NCBI RefSeq assembly: GCF_001955715.1
Contig: NZ_CP019239.1
Span: forward strand, 2,108,001 to 2,172,000
Direction: 5' to 3'
Length of the DNA: 64,000 bases
Source of the DNA: Rhodoferax saidenbachensis
GTDB taxonomy: Bacteria; Pseudomonadota; Gammaproteobacteria; Burkholderiales; Burkholderiaceae_C
In this document: positions 16,834 through 26,084 of the stretch, in pieces
Layout: every line of letters begins with the position of its first letter
How positions within the stretch are numbered: the stretch's first letter is position 1
The notes under the pieces: generated by a model
Seen by the model: the letters and a program-made list of their open reading frames with translations, nothing else
Database searches by the model: none
Told to the model about the DNA's origin: nothing
Translations under genes and position numbers: made by a program

Positions 16834-17877
16834 ATGCCCACCACCCCCGCCCGTAGCCAAAGCCCCAGCCGCCGCGCCTGGCAGCGCTTTCGGCGCAATC
16901 GCCTGGGTTTTGTCAGCCTCATCGTGTTCTGCGTATTGGTGCTGTTCAGCCTGGCCGCGGAATTGGTGTCCAACGACCGGCCGTTGGTGGTGGTCTACCA
17001 AGGGCAAACCTATTGGCCCATGGTGCGTGACTACCCCGAGACCACCTTTGGCGGTGACTTCGCCACGCCCACCGACTACCTGGACCCGTTTATCCAGCAG
17101 CGCCTGGCCGAACCCGGCAACTGGGCCTTGTTTGCGCCCAACCGCTACGGTGCGAAGACGCTGAATTACTTCGCCACAGCACCCAACCCGGCACCGCCCA
17201 GCCGCGCCAACTGGCTGGGCACGGACGACCGTGGCCGCGACCTGCTGGCCCAACTGCTTTACGGTTTTCGCGTCAGCGTGTTGTTTGCGCTGGCGCTCAC
17301 CTTTACCGGGGTGCTGCTGGGCGTGATCACCGGGGCCATTCAGGGCTTTTTTGGCGGCAAAACCGATCTGGCGTTCCAGCGCTTCATCGAGATCTGGACT
17401 TCCATGCCCGAGCTGTACCTGCTGATCATCTTCAGCGCAGTGTTCGCGCCCAGTATCTCGTTGTTACTGGTCCTGCTGAGCTTGTTTGGCTGGATGGGGC
17501 TGTCGGACTATGTGCGCGCCGAGTTCCTGCGCAACCGCCAGTTGGACTATGTGCGTGCTGCCCGCGCTCTGGGTGTGTCTAACTGGAAAATCATCACGCG
17601 CCACGTGTTGCCTAACAGCCTGACGCCTGTGGTCACGTTTTTGCCGTTCCGCATGAGCGGCGCGATTCTGGCGCTTACCTCGCTGGACTTTCTGGGCCTG
17701 GGTGTGCCACCCGGTACACCGTCGCTGGGGGAATTGCTGTCGCAGGGCAAAAACAGCATTGATGCCTGGTGGATATCGCTCTCCACCTTTGCCGTGCTGG
17801 TGGTCACTCTGTTGCTGCTGACCCTGATGGGCGACGCGCTGCGGGATGCGCTGGACCCCCGAAAGGCAGACCACTGA
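16834..17877 (+). CDS. yejE: Peptide ABC transporter permease (YejE type)
   Basis: A 347-residue DppC-like permease. The N-terminal SPSRRAWQRFRRNRLGFVSL leads into the first helix. A long periplasmic loop (about 45-130, VVVYQGQTYWP) is characteristic of YejE. The EAA loop is YVRAARALGVSNWKIITRHV. The ATG at 16834 comes 4 bp after the yejB stop; a GTG at 16813 would overlap yejB and is an alternative. The stop overlaps the start of the ATPase gene by one base. Confidence 0.9.
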   Translation: MPTTPARSQSPSRRAWQRFRRNRLGFVSLIVFCVLVLFSLAAELVSNDRPLVVVYQGQTYWPMVRDYPETTFGGDFATPTDYLDPFIQQRLAEPGNWALFAPNRYGAKTLNYFATAPNPAPPSRANWLGTDDRGRDLLAQLLYGFRVSVLFALALTFTGVLLGVITGAIQGFFGGKTDLAFQRFIEIWTSMPELYLLIIFSAVFAPSISLLLVLLSLFGWMGLSDYVRAEFLRNRQLDYVRAARALGVSNWKIITRHVLPNSLTPVVTFLPFRMSGAILALTSLDFLGLGVPPGTPSLGELLSQGKNSIDAWWISLSTFAVLVVTLLLLTLMGDALRDALDPRKADH

Positions 17878-19472
17878 TGGCCGCTCTGTTGGAAGTTCAA
17901 GGCCTGCGTATCGCATTTGGTGGCCGGGAGGTTGTGCACGGCGTGGATTTCACCATCGCTCCGGGCGAGAAGCTTGCCTTGGTGGGGGAGTCCGGTTCGG
18001 GCAAAACCGTCACGGCCTTGAGCCTGCTGGGTCTGGCGCAGGGCGCTCAGGTGCAGGGGCAGGCCCGTTTTGGGGCGCAGAAATCTGCAGTTGACTTGCT
18101 GGCCTTGCCAGAGCGGAGCCTGCAAGCCATCCGCGGTCAGGACATCGCCATGATTTTTCAGGAGCCCATGACGGCCCTGAACCCGGTGCTCACCATTGGC
18201 GAGCAGATAGCCGAGATTTTGCAGCTAAAAGTGGGCCTAACCCGCGCGGAGTGTGCGCAAGCAGCTATTGAATTAATAGCTGACACGGGCATTGACGATG
18301 CTGCCCGGCGCGCCAGGGCCTATCCCCACCAGCTCTCGGGTGGCCAGCGCCAGCGCGCCATGATCGCCATGGCGCTGGCCTGCAAACCCAAACTGTTGCT
18401 CGCCGACGAGCCCACCACCGCGCTGGACGTGACCGTGCGCAAACAGATTCTGGAGTTGCTGGCCCAGCTGCAGCAAAAACACGGTATGGCGGTGCTGCTG
18501 ATCACCCATGACCTGAACCTGGTGCGCCAGTTTGCCGACCGCGTGGCGGTCATGGAAAACGGCCATATCGTGGAGCAGGGCGCTGTAGCCCAAGTCTATG
18601 CCGCGCCGCAGCATGCCTACACCCGCCGGCTCATGGCCAGCCAGCCGGTGCGCGATGTGGTTGCCGCACGCGATGGTGCCCCAACCGTGTTGCAAGCCCG
18701 CGCCCTGCGCGTGGCCTATCCGGTGCCGCGCCCCGGCGTGGCTGGCTGGTTCAAAAAAGGGGAGTTTGTGGCCGTGGCCGGTGCCGACCTGGATCTGGCT
18801 GAAGGCCAAACCCTGGGCATCGTGGGAGAGTCGGGCTCCGGAAAATCCACGCTAGCCCTGGCGGCCCTAGGGCTGCTCAAGTTTGGTGGTTCGCTTTCGG
18901 TGCTGGGTCAATCCTGGGGCGCTGGCACGCTGGCCGACCGCGCCTTGCGCCGGGGTGTACAAGTGGTCTTCCAGGACCCGTTTTCTTCGTTGTCGCCGCG
19001 CCTGACGGTGGAAGAAATTGTGCAGGAAGGCTTACTGGTCCATGAACCGACTTTGCCGACCGCAGAGCGCCGCCAGCGGGTGCAAGCCGCGCTGGAGGAG
19101 GTGGGGCTGACCGAAACCCAGTTCCCGGGCTTACTGCAGCGCTACCCACACCAGTTTTCGGGTGGCCAGCGCCAGCGCATCGCCATTGCCCGGGCTTTGA
19201 TCGTGCAGCCGCGGCTGCTGGTGCTGGACGAGCCTACCAGCGCCCTGGACGTGACCATGGCGCAGCAAATCTTGCAACTGCTGCAGCGTCTGCAGCGCGA
19301 GCGGGGCCTGGCCTATTTGCTGATTACCCATGACGTGGCCGTTATCCGCGCCATGGCGCACCACGTTGTGGTGATGCAAGGTGGAAAATTGCTCGAAACT
19401 GGCACGGTGGAGCAAGTCCTGGGGGCCCCACGCAACACCTATACCCAAACGCTGCTGGCCGCTGCGCAATAA
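17877..19472 (+). CDS. yejF: Peptide ABC transporter ATP-binding protein, fused double ATPase (YejF type)
   Basis: A 531-residue protein with two complete ABC ATPase domains. Domain 1 has Walker A GESGSGKT (about 38), signature LSGGQRQR and Walker B LLLADEP. Domain 2 has Walker A GESGSGKS (about 318), signature FSGGQRQR and Walker B LLVLDEP. The double ATPase is the hallmark of YejF compared with the separate DppD/DppF. Codons for LTRAECAQAAIELIAD (about 120-135) lie in a palindromic repeat copy at 18233-18280. A hairpin terminator follows at 19531. Confidence 0.91.
   Translation: MAALLEVQGLRIAFGGREVVHGVDFTIAPGEKLALVGESGSGKTVTALSLLGLAQGAQVQGQARFGAQKSAVDLLALPERSLQAIRGQDIAMIFQEPMTALNPVLTIGEQIAEILQLKVGLTRAECAQAAIELIADTGIDDAARRARAYPHQLSGGQRQRAMIAMALACKPKLLLADEPTTALDVTVRKQILELLAQLQQKHGMAVLLITHDLNLVRQFADRVAVMENGHIVEQGAVAQVYAAPQHAYTRRLMASQPVRDVVAARDGAPTVLQARALRVAYPVPRPGVAGWFKKGEFVAVAGADLDLAEGQTLGIVGESGSGKSTLALAALGLLKFGGSLSVLGQSWGAGTLADRALRRGVQVVFQDPFSSLSPRLTVEEIVQEGLLVHEPTLPTAERRQRVQAALEEVGLTETQFPGLLQRYPHQFSGGQRQRIAIARALIVQPRLLVLDEPTSALDVTMAQQILQLLQRLQRERGLAYLLITHDVAVIRAMAHHVVVMQGGKLLETGTVEQVLGAPRNTYTQTLLAAAQ
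18233..18280 (-). repeat. Palindromic repeat copy 4, inside yejF
   Basis: Minus strand: GCTATTAATTCAATAGC, TGCTTGCGCACACTCCGCG, CGGGTTAGGCCC. It is antisense to the gene and read as ...CAQAAIELIA; the frame GCG-CAA-GCA-GCT is the one also used in truB and guaA. Confidence 0.8.
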
Positions 19473-19509
19473 ACCGTTAAAAATCAAGGCATTTACCACG
19501 GTTTTGCAG

Positions 19510-19515
19510 TACAAT
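19510..19515 (+). promoter_or_regulatory. Candidate -10 box (TACAAT) of the rimP operon
   Basis: TACAATCC lies 79 bp before the rimP start. The same TACAATCC string precedes ratA (32499) and guaB (33897). I cannot see a convincing -35 element at 16-18 bp spacing. Transcription from here would run straight into the hairpin at 19531. Confidence 0.4.
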
Positions 19516-19530
19516 CCAAGCTCACGACCA

Positions 19531-19562
19531 AACGGGCGGGTAATTACCGCCCGTTTTTTTTT
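19531..19562 (+). terminator. Strong hairpin with T run between yejF and rimP
   Basis: A perfect 9-bp stem AACGGGCGG / CCGCCCGTT with loop GTAATTA runs into a tract of about nine T. It can end the yejABEF transcript. Because a promoter-like TACAAT lies just upstream, it may alternatively act as an attenuator in the rimP-nusA-infB leader. Confidence 0.9.
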
Positions 19563-19593
19563 GGCGATTGTTTTTTGAGCGGGCTGATTTCAA

Positions 19594-20223
19594 GTGGCAA
19601 TGCAGGAAATTGTTGAGCAAACCGTAGCCGGTCTGGGCTATGACCTGGTGGAGATAGAACGCTCCGCCGGCGGCTTGCTGCGCATCACGATTGACCTGCC
19701 CTGGCAGAAGGCCGCTGAAGGCACTCCACAGGCAGAGCAGTTCGTCAATGTCGAGGACTGCGAGAAGGTGACACGCCAGTTGCAGTTTGCACTGGAAGTG
19801 GACGGCGTTGAATACAAGCGGCTGGAGGTTTCCTCGCCCGGTATCGACCGTCCTTTGCGCCATGTACAGGATTACGAGCGTTTTGTCGGCCATGAGGTGG
19901 ACATCACGCTGAAGGCGGCCATGGGTGCTGCGGCAGAGGGACAAGTCCATGCCAACCGCAAGAAGTTTCGCGGCACGCTGGAGCGTGTGGTGGCAGCGGA
20001 TGGCAGCGTGGGCTGGCAAATCGTTTGGAGCGATGCGCCCAAGGTCAAGCCCGGCCAGAAGGTCAGCAAGAAGCGCGTGCCGCCACCATTGCAGGCGCTG
20101 GGTTTTGAGCTGGGCGAGTTGCGGGAAGCCCGTTTGGCCCCCATTGTGAGTTTCAAGGGCCGTGGCATCGCAGATGCGAGCGGCGTGGCCGGTATAGATG
20201 GCGCAGTGCCGTCGGCCGAATAA
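19594..20223 (+). CDS. rimP: Ribosome maturation factor RimP
   Basis: A 209-residue protein starting at GTG (19594; [11 protein letters not shown]). The [20 protein letters not shown] segment and [20 protein letters not shown] at about 87-106 are diagnostic. RimP is needed for 30S subunit maturation. It is longer than the E. coli protein (about 150) because of added sequence in the C-terminal half (about 110-170, Lys/Pro-rich [16 protein letters not shown]). An ATG at codon 3 is an alternative start. It begins the conserved rimP-nusA-infB-rbfA-truB operon. Confidence 0.94.
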   Translation: MAMQEIVEQTVAGLGYDLVEIERSAGGLLRITIDLPWQKAAEGTPQAEQFVNVEDCEKVTRQLQFALEVDGVEYKRLEVSSPGIDRPLRHVQDYERFVGHEVDITLKAAMGAAAEGQVHANRKKFRGTLERVVAADGSVGWQIVWSDAPKVKPGQKVSKKRVPPPLQALGFELGELREARLAPIVSFKGRGIADASGVAGIDGAVPSAE

Positions 20224-20263
20224 GAAGTTTTTGTTTTTGAAGAGTGTTCAGGAGAGTCAAGGC

Positions 20264-21760
20264 ATGAATCGCGAACTATTAATGCTGGTAGAAGCAATTT
20301 CCCGTGAGAAAAACGTGGAACGTGATGTGGTCCTGGGCGCCGTTGAGGCAGCCCTGGCCCAGGCGACCAAGAAGCTGTACGCCGGCGACGTGGACATCCG
20401 TGTCGCACTGGACCGCGACAGCGGCAACTACGAAACCTTCCGCCGCTGGCATGTGGTTCCCGATGAAGCCGGTCTGCAACTGCCTGACCAGGAAATCCTG
20501 CTGTTCGAAGCAAAAGAACAGATCGCCGACATTGAAGTCGACGAGTACATCGAAGAAGCGATTGAGTCCGTGCCGATTGGCCGTATTGGCGCGATGGCGG
20601 CCAAACAGGTCATTCTGCAAAAGATCCGCGACGCCGAGCGCGAAATGCTGCTGAACGACTTCATGTCGCGCGGTGAGAAGATCTTTGTGGGCACCGTCAA
20701 ACGCATGGACAAGGGCGACATCATTGTCGAATCCGGCCGTGTCGAAGGCCGCCTCAAGCGCAGCGAGATGATTGCCAAGGAAAACCTGCGTACGGGCGAC
20801 CGTGTGCGCGCCATGATCATGGAAGTGGACCTGACGTTGCGTGGCGCGCCTATCGTGCTGTCGCGCTCTGCGCCCGAGTTCATGATTGAGCTGTTCCGCC
20901 AGGAAGTGCCTGAGATCGAACAAGGCCTGCTGGAGATCAAGTCCTGCGCCCGTGACTCCGGTTCGCGCGCCAAGATCGCTGTGCTGTCGCATGACAAGCG
21001 CGTAGACCCTATCGGCACCTGCGTCGGCGTGCGCGGCACCCGTGTCAACGGCGTGACCAACGAACTCGCCGGTGAACGCGTGGACATCGTGTTGTGGAGC
21101 GAAGACCCAGCCCAGTTCGTGATTGGTGCATTGGCCCCTGCCAATGTGTCTTCCATCGTGGTGGACGAAGAGCGCCATGCCATGGACGTGGTGGTCGATG
21201 AAGAAAACCTGGCGATTGCGATTGGCCGTGGCGGTCAGAACGTGCGCCTGGCGTCCGAGCTGACTGGCTGGAAGATCAATATCATGGATGCGGCGGAAAG
21301 CGCCCAGAAGGCCGCTGTCGAGACCGATTCGGGTCGCAAGCTGTTCATGGAAAAGCTCGATGTGGACGAGGAAATCGCCGACATCCTGATCGCCGAAGGG
21401 TTCACCAGCCTGGAAGAAGTGGCCTATGTGCCGCTGCAGGAAATGCTGGAGATCGAAAGCTTCGACGAAGACACGGTGCACGAATTGCGCAACCGTGCCA
21501 AAGACGCGCTGCTGACCATGGAAATCGCGCATGAAGAAAGCGTGGAAGAAGTCTCGCAAGACCTGCGCGATCTGGAAGGCTTGACCCCCGAACTGATTGG
21601 CAAACTCGCCGACGGTGGTGTGCACACCCGTGACGACCTGGCAGACCTGGCCGTCGACGAGCTCACAGAAATGACCGGTCAGTCTGCGGACGAAGCCAAG
21701 ACCCTGATCATGAAGGCGCGCGAACATTGGTTTACCAATGAAGCCGCTTCTCAAGAGTAA
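20264..21760 (+). CDS. nusA: Transcription termination/antitermination factor NusA
   Basis: A 498-residue protein. The N-terminal RNA-polymerase-binding domain ([19 protein letters not shown]) is followed by S1 (about 130-200), KH1 and KH2 ([33 protein letters not shown]) and two C-terminal acidic helix-hairpin-helix repeats (about 365-490), as in E. coli NusA (495). It modulates pausing, termination and rRNA antitermination. AGGAGAG precedes the ATG. Confidence 0.97.
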   Translation: MNRELLMLVEAISREKNVERDVVLGAVEAALAQATKKLYAGDVDIRVALDRDSGNYETFRRWHVVPDEAGLQLPDQEILLFEAKEQIADIEVDEYIEEAIESVPIGRIGAMAAKQVILQKIRDAEREMLLNDFMSRGEKIFVGTVKRMDKGDIIVESGRVEGRLKRSEMIAKENLRTGDRVRAMIMEVDLTLRGAPIVLSRSAPEFMIELFRQEVPEIEQGLLEIKSCARDSGSRAKIAVLSHDKRVDPIGTCVGVRGTRVNGVTNELAGERVDIVLWSEDPAQFVIGALAPANVSSIVVDEERHAMDVVVDEENLAIAIGRGGQNVRLASELTGWKINIMDAAESAQKAAVETDSGRKLFMEKLDVDEEIADILIAEGFTSLEEVAYVPLQEMLEIESFDEDTVHELRNRAKDALLTMEIAHEESVEEVSQDLRDLEGLTPELIGKLADGGVHTRDDLADLAVDELTEMTGQSADEAKTLIMKAREHWFTNEAASQE

Positions 21761-21785
21761 TGGTTATGAAAAAAGTTTAAGAAAA

Positions 21786-21816
21786 GGCTAACCATCGCCC
21801 GCCGGGCGGGTTAGCC
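21786..21816 (+). promoter_or_regulatory. Strong RNA hairpin in the nusA-infB gap
   Basis: GGCTAACC and GGTTAGCC (8-bp perfect outer arms) enclose CGCCC/GGGCG with a GCC tip, giving an almost continuous stem with an AT bulge. No T run follows, so it does not look like a normal terminator. It ends 22 bp before the infB start and could be an RNA-processing site or affect infB translation. Confidence 0.6.
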
Positions 21817-21838
21817 GACGCTAAAGGTTACAGAACAA

Positions 21839-24703
21839 ATGTCCAGTACGACCGTCGCCGAGTTTGCCAATGAACTCAAAAAATCCACCGACACGCTGCT
21901 CGAGCAGCTGAAGTCGGCCGGGGTAGCCAAATCCGCCGCCTCCGACGTCCTGACCGACGCCGACAAACACAGCTTGCTGAACTTTCTGCAAAACAGCCAC
22001 GGCACTGCAAGTGCCGAGCGCAAGAAGATCACACTGGTCAAGAAACAGACCACCGAGATCAAGCAGGCAGATGCAACCGGCAAAGCCCGCACCATTCAGG
22101 TGGAAGTGCGCAAGAAGCGCACCTTTGTGCGCCGTGAAGACGGTGCCGACGGAGTACCGGAAGTCGTCGAACAGGACGCGCCGGCACAAGAAGAGTCCAC
22201 CGCACCCGCAGTGGACCATGCCGATCTGGCCCGCCGCGAAGAAGAAGCGCGCCGTCAGGCCGAGCTGATCCGCCGCCAGGAAGAAGACCTGGTCGAAAAG
22301 CGTCGCCTGCGCGAAGAGTCCGAAAAACGCGAGCGCGAAGCACAGGAACGTGCTGCCAGCTACGCTGCAGCCGAAGACCAAAAAAAGAGCGAGGCTTCTC
22401 TCAACAAGGCCGAAGCCACGGAACAGGCTGCGGCAGATGCTGCTGCGCGCGCTGCAGTGCAAACCGAAGCCCGCGAAAAGGCCGAAGCCGAGTCCAAAGC
22501 CCGTGCTGAAGAAGAAGTCGTGCGCGCAGCCGATCTGGGCGACCGCCGCCGCAAGGCCGAAGCCGAAGCCGCCGCCATTCGCAACATGATGGCCACGCCC
22601 AAGAAGGTTTTGGTTGCTGCCAAGAAGCCCGAAGAAGTCAAGCCTGCTGCTGGCGTGAAAGGCACGCTGCACAAGCCTGCTGTGGGCTCTGCCGTGGCAA
22701 AGCCTGCCAAACCCGGCGCCCCTGGTACCACCTCCGGCCCGGCCGGAGCGGGCAAGGAAGTCAAATCCGCCAAGCTGTCCAGCAGTTGGGCCGGTGATCC
22801 TGCCAAGAAGAAAGAACTCAAGACCCGTGGTGACACCGGTGCCGGTGCAGGTCGTTCGACCAACTGGCGCAGTGGCCCGCGTGGCAAACGTGGCGGCCAT
22901 GACCGCGACCGTGATGACCACCAACAGGCGGCACCGGTGGAGGCGCGCGTCATTGAAGTGCACGTGCCTGAAACCATCACCGTGGCCGAACTGGCACACA
23001 AGATGGCCATCAAGGCGTCTGAAGTGATCAAGTCGCTGATGAAGATGGGCCAGATGGTCACCATCAACCAACCACTGGACCAAGACACCGCCATGATCGT
23101 GGTGGAAGAAATGGGCCACAAAGCGGTTGTCGCGGCACTGGACGATCCAGAAGCCTTTACCGATGACGACGTGTCCGGCCAGGAAGCAGTTTCCCTGCCA
23201 CGTGCACCCGTTGTGACCGTCATGGGCCACGTCGACCACGGCAAGACCTCGCTGCTGGATTACATCCGCCGTGCCAAGGTCGCCGCCGGCGAAGCCGGTG
23301 GCATTACCCAGCACATTGGTGCCTACCACGTGGAAACCCCGCGCGGCATGGTGTCCTTCCTGGATACCCCGGGCCACGAGGCGTTTACCGCCATGCGTGC
23401 ACGCGGTGCCAAGGCAACGGACATCGTGATTCTGGTGGTGGCGGCCGACGACGGTGTGATGCCCCAGACCAAGGAAGCCATCAAGCACGCGAAAGCGGCT
23501 GGTGTTCCTATCGTGGTGGCGATCACCAAATCCGACAAACCCGATGCCAACGCCGAGCGCGTTAAGCAGGAACTGGTGGTCGAAGAAGTGGTGCCTGAAG
23601 AATACGGTGGTGATTCTCCGTTCGTGTCCGTGTCCTCCAAGACCGGCATGGGCATTGATACGCTGCTCGAACAAGTGCTGTTGCAAGCCGAAGTGCTGGA
23701 ACTCAAAGCGCCGGTCGAAGCCCTGGCCAAGGGTCTGGTCATCGAAGCCCAACTGGACAAGGGCCGCGGCCCTGTGGCCACGGTGCTGATCCAGTCCGGT
23801 ACGCTGAAGACCGGTGACGTGGTGCTGGCGGGCCAGACTTATGGCCGCGTGCGCGCTATGCTGGACGAAAACGGCAAGACCATCAAGACTGCAGGTCCTT
23901 CCATTCCGGTGGAAATCCAGGGTCTGACCGAAGTGCCACAAGCCGGTGACGAATTCATGGTGATGACCGACGAGCGCCGTGCCCGTGAAATCGCCACCTA
24001 CCGTGCCGGCAAGTTCCGCAACACCAAGCTGGCCAAGCAGCAAGCTGCCAAGCTGGAGAACATGTTTTCCGACCTGTCCGCAGGCGACGTCAAGATGGTT
24101 CCGATCATCGTCAAGGCCGATGTGCAGGGTTCGCAGGAAGCGCTGGCGCAGTCGCTGCTCAAGCTCTCGACCGACGAGGTCAAGGTGCAGATGGTGTACA
24201 CCGCCGTGGGTGGTATCAGCGAATCCGACGTCAATCTGGCGATTGCCTCCAAGGCCATCATCATCGGCTTCAACGTGCGGGCCGATGCCGGTGCGCGCAA
24301 GCAGGCCGAAGGCAATGGCGTGGACATCCGTTACTACAACATCATTTACGACGCCGTCGATGAGTTGAAGGCAGCGATGTCCGGCATGTTGGCCCCCGAG
24401 AAACGCGAAGAAGTTATCGGTTTTGCCGAGATCCGCACCGTGTTCGTGGCGTCCAAGATTGGTACCGTTGCAGGTTGTATGGTCACCGGTGGTTATGTCA
24501 CCCGCTCGGCGCATTTCCGCCTGCTGCGCGACAACGTGGTGATTTACACCGGCGAGCTGGACTCCCTGAAACGCATGAAGGACGATGTGCGCGAAGTCAA
24601 GGAAGGCTTCGAGTGCGGTATCAAGCTTAAGAACTACAACGAGATCAAAGAAGGCGATCAGCTGGAGTTCTTCGAGGTCAAGGAAATCGCCCGTACGCTG
24701 TAA
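21839..24703 (+). CDS. infB: Translation initiation factor IF-2
   Basis: A 954-residue protein. The N-terminal IF2-N domain ([16 protein letters not shown]) is followed by a long charged Ala/Glu/Lys-rich linker (about 60-370) and a second IF2-N-like segment at about 380-430. The GTPase domain has [12 protein letters not shown] at about 463, DTPGHE and NKSD-like TKSD, and domains II-IV follow. It recruits initiator tRNA to the 30S subunit. The large antisense frame across it is a codon-bias shadow. Confidence 0.97.
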   Translation: MSSTTVAEFANELKKSTDTLLEQLKSAGVAKSAASDVLTDADKHSLLNFLQNSHGTASAERKKITLVKKQTTEIKQADATGKARTIQVEVRKKRTFVRREDGADGVPEVVEQDAPAQEESTAPAVDHADLARREEEARRQAELIRRQEEDLVEKRRLREESEKREREAQERAASYAAAEDQKKSEASLNKAEATEQAAADAAARAAVQTEAREKAEAESKARAEEEVVRAADLGDRRRKAEAEAAAIRNMMATPKKVLVAAKKPEEVKPAAGVKGTLHKPAVGSAVAKPAKPGAPGTTSGPAGAGKEVKSAKLSSSWAGDPAKKKELKTRGDTGAGAGRSTNWRSGPRGKRGGHDRDRDDHQQAAPVEARVIEVHVPETITVAELAHKMAIKASEVIKSLMKMGQMVTINQPLDQDTAMIVVEEMGHKAVVAALDDPEAFTDDDVSGQEAVSLPRAPVVTVMGHVDHGKTSLLDYIRRAKVAAGEAGGITQHIGAYHVETPRGMVSFLDTPGHEAFTAMRARGAKATDIVILVVAADDGVMPQTKEAIKHAKAAGVPIVVAITKSDKPDANAERVKQELVVEEVVPEEYGGDSPFVSVSSKTGMGIDTLLEQVLLQAEVLELKAPVEALAKGLVIEAQLDKGRGPVATVLIQSGTLKTGDVVLAGQTYGRVRAMLDENGKTIKTAGPSIPVEIQGLTEVPQAGDEFMVMTDERRAREIATYRAGKFRNTKLAKQQAAKLENMFSDLSAGDVKMVPIIVKADVQGSQEALAQSLLKLSTDEVKVQMVYTAVGGISESDVNLAIASKAIIIGFNVRADAGARKQAEGNGVDIRYYNIIYDAVDELKAAMSGMLAPEKREEVIGFAEIRTVFVASKIGTVAGCMVTGGYVTRSAHFRLLRDNVVIYTGELDSLKRMKDDVREVKEGFECGIKLKNYNEIKEGDQLEFFEVKEIARTL

Positions 24704-24721
24704 AAGGTATTGGCAACAAGC

Positions 24722-25099
24722 ATGGTCAAGAAGAAGTCATCTACCCCCAACCGCGGTTTCCGCGTGGCCGATCAGATCCAGCGCGATCTGACCGAGCTGA
24801 TCGCGCGCGAGCTCAAAGACCCGCGGGTGGGCATGGTGACGATCCAGTCGGTCGAGGTGACGCCGGATTACGCGCATGCCAAGGTTTTTTTCAGCCTGCT
24901 CAAGGGCGACCCGGCGGAGAGTACAGAAGGTTTGAACCAGGCGGCAGGTTTTCTGCGTGCCGGTTTGTTCAAGCGCCTGCACATCCATACCGTGCCAACC
25001 CTGCATTTCCTCTTTGACCAGACGACCGAACGCGCGGCCGACATGAATGCGCTGATTGCGCAGGCAGTGGCGTCGCGTTCCAAGAACGAAGAGGGCTGA
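24722..25099 (+). CDS. rbfA: 30S ribosome-binding factor RbfA
   Basis: A 125-residue KH-like protein beginning [20 protein letters not shown]. The [22 protein letters not shown] segment (about 31-52) with the KVFFS strand is diagnostic. It assists 16S 5' end maturation and cold adaptation. The ATG at 24722 was preferred to a TTG at 24710 because it gives the usual N-terminus. Confidence 0.95.
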   Translation: MVKKKSSTPNRGFRVADQIQRDLTELIARELKDPRVGMVTIQSVEVTPDYAHAKVFFSLLKGDPAESTEGLNQAAGFLRAGLFKRLHIHTVPTLHFLFDQTTERAADMNALIAQAVASRSKNEEG

Positions 25100-25100
25100 A

Positions 25101-26084
25101 ATGCAAGCAGCGCCACGTGCACGGGTTGCCAGGCGCCCCGTGCATGGGGTGCTGTTGCTGGACAAGCCCATCGGTTTGTCGAGCAACCAGGCTTTGCAGA
25201 AAGCCAAATGGCTTCTACGTGCCGAGAAAGCGGGCCATACCGGCACGCTGGACCCTCTGGCGACTGGCGTATTGCCGCTGTGTTTTGGTGCAGCGACCAA
25301 GTTCAGCCAGATGCATCTGGATGCGGACAAGGCCTATGAAACGGTGTTGCGCTTGGGCGTGAAAACCACAACGGCAGATGCCGAAGGTGATGTGATCAGT
25401 GAGCGGCCTGTGCAGTTCACGGCGGAAATGTTGGATGAAGTGGTGCGCCGGTTTACCGGACCCATACGCCAGATTCCGCCCATGCACAGTGCGCTGAAGA
25501 AAGACGGCAAGGCCCTGTACGAGTACGCCAGGGCCGGCATAGAAGTAGAGCGGGCACCGCGGGATGTCACGATTCGGGCATTAAAAGTGCTTGAAAACCG
25601 CATGGATAATGCGCAACCAGCTATCAAAATGGTAGTGGAGTGTACCAAGGGAACGTATATCCGTACCCTGGGTGAAGACATCGGTGAAGCGCTGGGTTGT
25701 GGTGCGCATTTGAGCGCACTGCGCCGCATTCGCACCGGTGGTTTCGATACCACGCAGTGCGTGACGCTGGAAGCGCTGGAGGCCATGAGCGAAGCCGAGC
25801 GCATGGCCTGCCTGCTACCGGTGGACGCGCTGCTGGCGGGACACAGCGTTGTCACGCTGGACAGTGAGAATGCAGGACGATTTTTGAGTGGAATGCGCAG
25901 ACGCGGCCCCTGGCCCGATGCGAGCGAAGTCGCGGTGTATGCAGCGGGCACGAACAGCCTGCTGGGCACCGCCCATGTGAAAGCGGGGGAGTTGATCCCG
26001 GTGCGGCTCTTGAGCCCGCTGGAGATCAGTGAAACGCTGGCACAGCAACAGGTTATTGAACAGTTAGCAGAAAGTGAAATATGA
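25101..26084 (+). CDS. truB: tRNA pseudouridine(55) synthase TruB
   Basis: A 327-residue pseudouridine synthase. GVLLLDKPIGLSSN and GHTGTLDPLATGVLPLC (catalytic Asp in TLDP, about 54) are intact. A C-terminal PUA-like region runs from about 260 to 320. It modifies U55 in tRNA T loops. The ATG follows the rbfA stop by 1 bp. Residues about 163-178 (LENRMDNAQPAIKMVV) derive from a palindromic repeat copy at 25589-25635. The stop overlaps the typA start by 4 bp. Confidence 0.95.
   Translation: MQAAPRARVARRPVHGVLLLDKPIGLSSNQALQKAKWLLRAEKAGHTGTLDPLATGVLPLCFGAATKFSQMHLDADKAYETVLRLGVKTTTADAEGDVISERPVQFTAEMLDEVVRRFTGPIRQIPPMHSALKKDGKALYEYARAGIEVERAPRDVTIRALKVLENRMDNAQPAIKMVVECTKGTYIRTLGEDIGEALGCGAHLSALRRIRTGGFDTTQCVTLEALEAMSEAERMACLLPVDALLAGHSVVTLDSENAGRFLSGMRRRGPWPDASEVAVYAAGTNSLLGTAHVKAGELIPVRLLSPLEISETLAQQQVIEQLAESEI
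25589..25635 (-). repeat. Palindromic repeat copy 5, inside truB
   Basis: Minus strand: CTACCATTTTGATAGC, TGGTTGCGCATTATCCATG, CGGTTTTCAAGC. The right third is diverged. It is antisense to truB, read as N-A-Q-P-A-I-K-M-V, in the same frame as copies 4 and 7. Confidence 0.7.

Noticed and set aside
21821..24514. An 897-codon open frame on the minus strand opposite infB
   Set aside because: It mirrors infB exactly, has His/Gly/Leu-rich low-complexity content and no recognisable domain. High-GC codon bias in the sense gene explains it.
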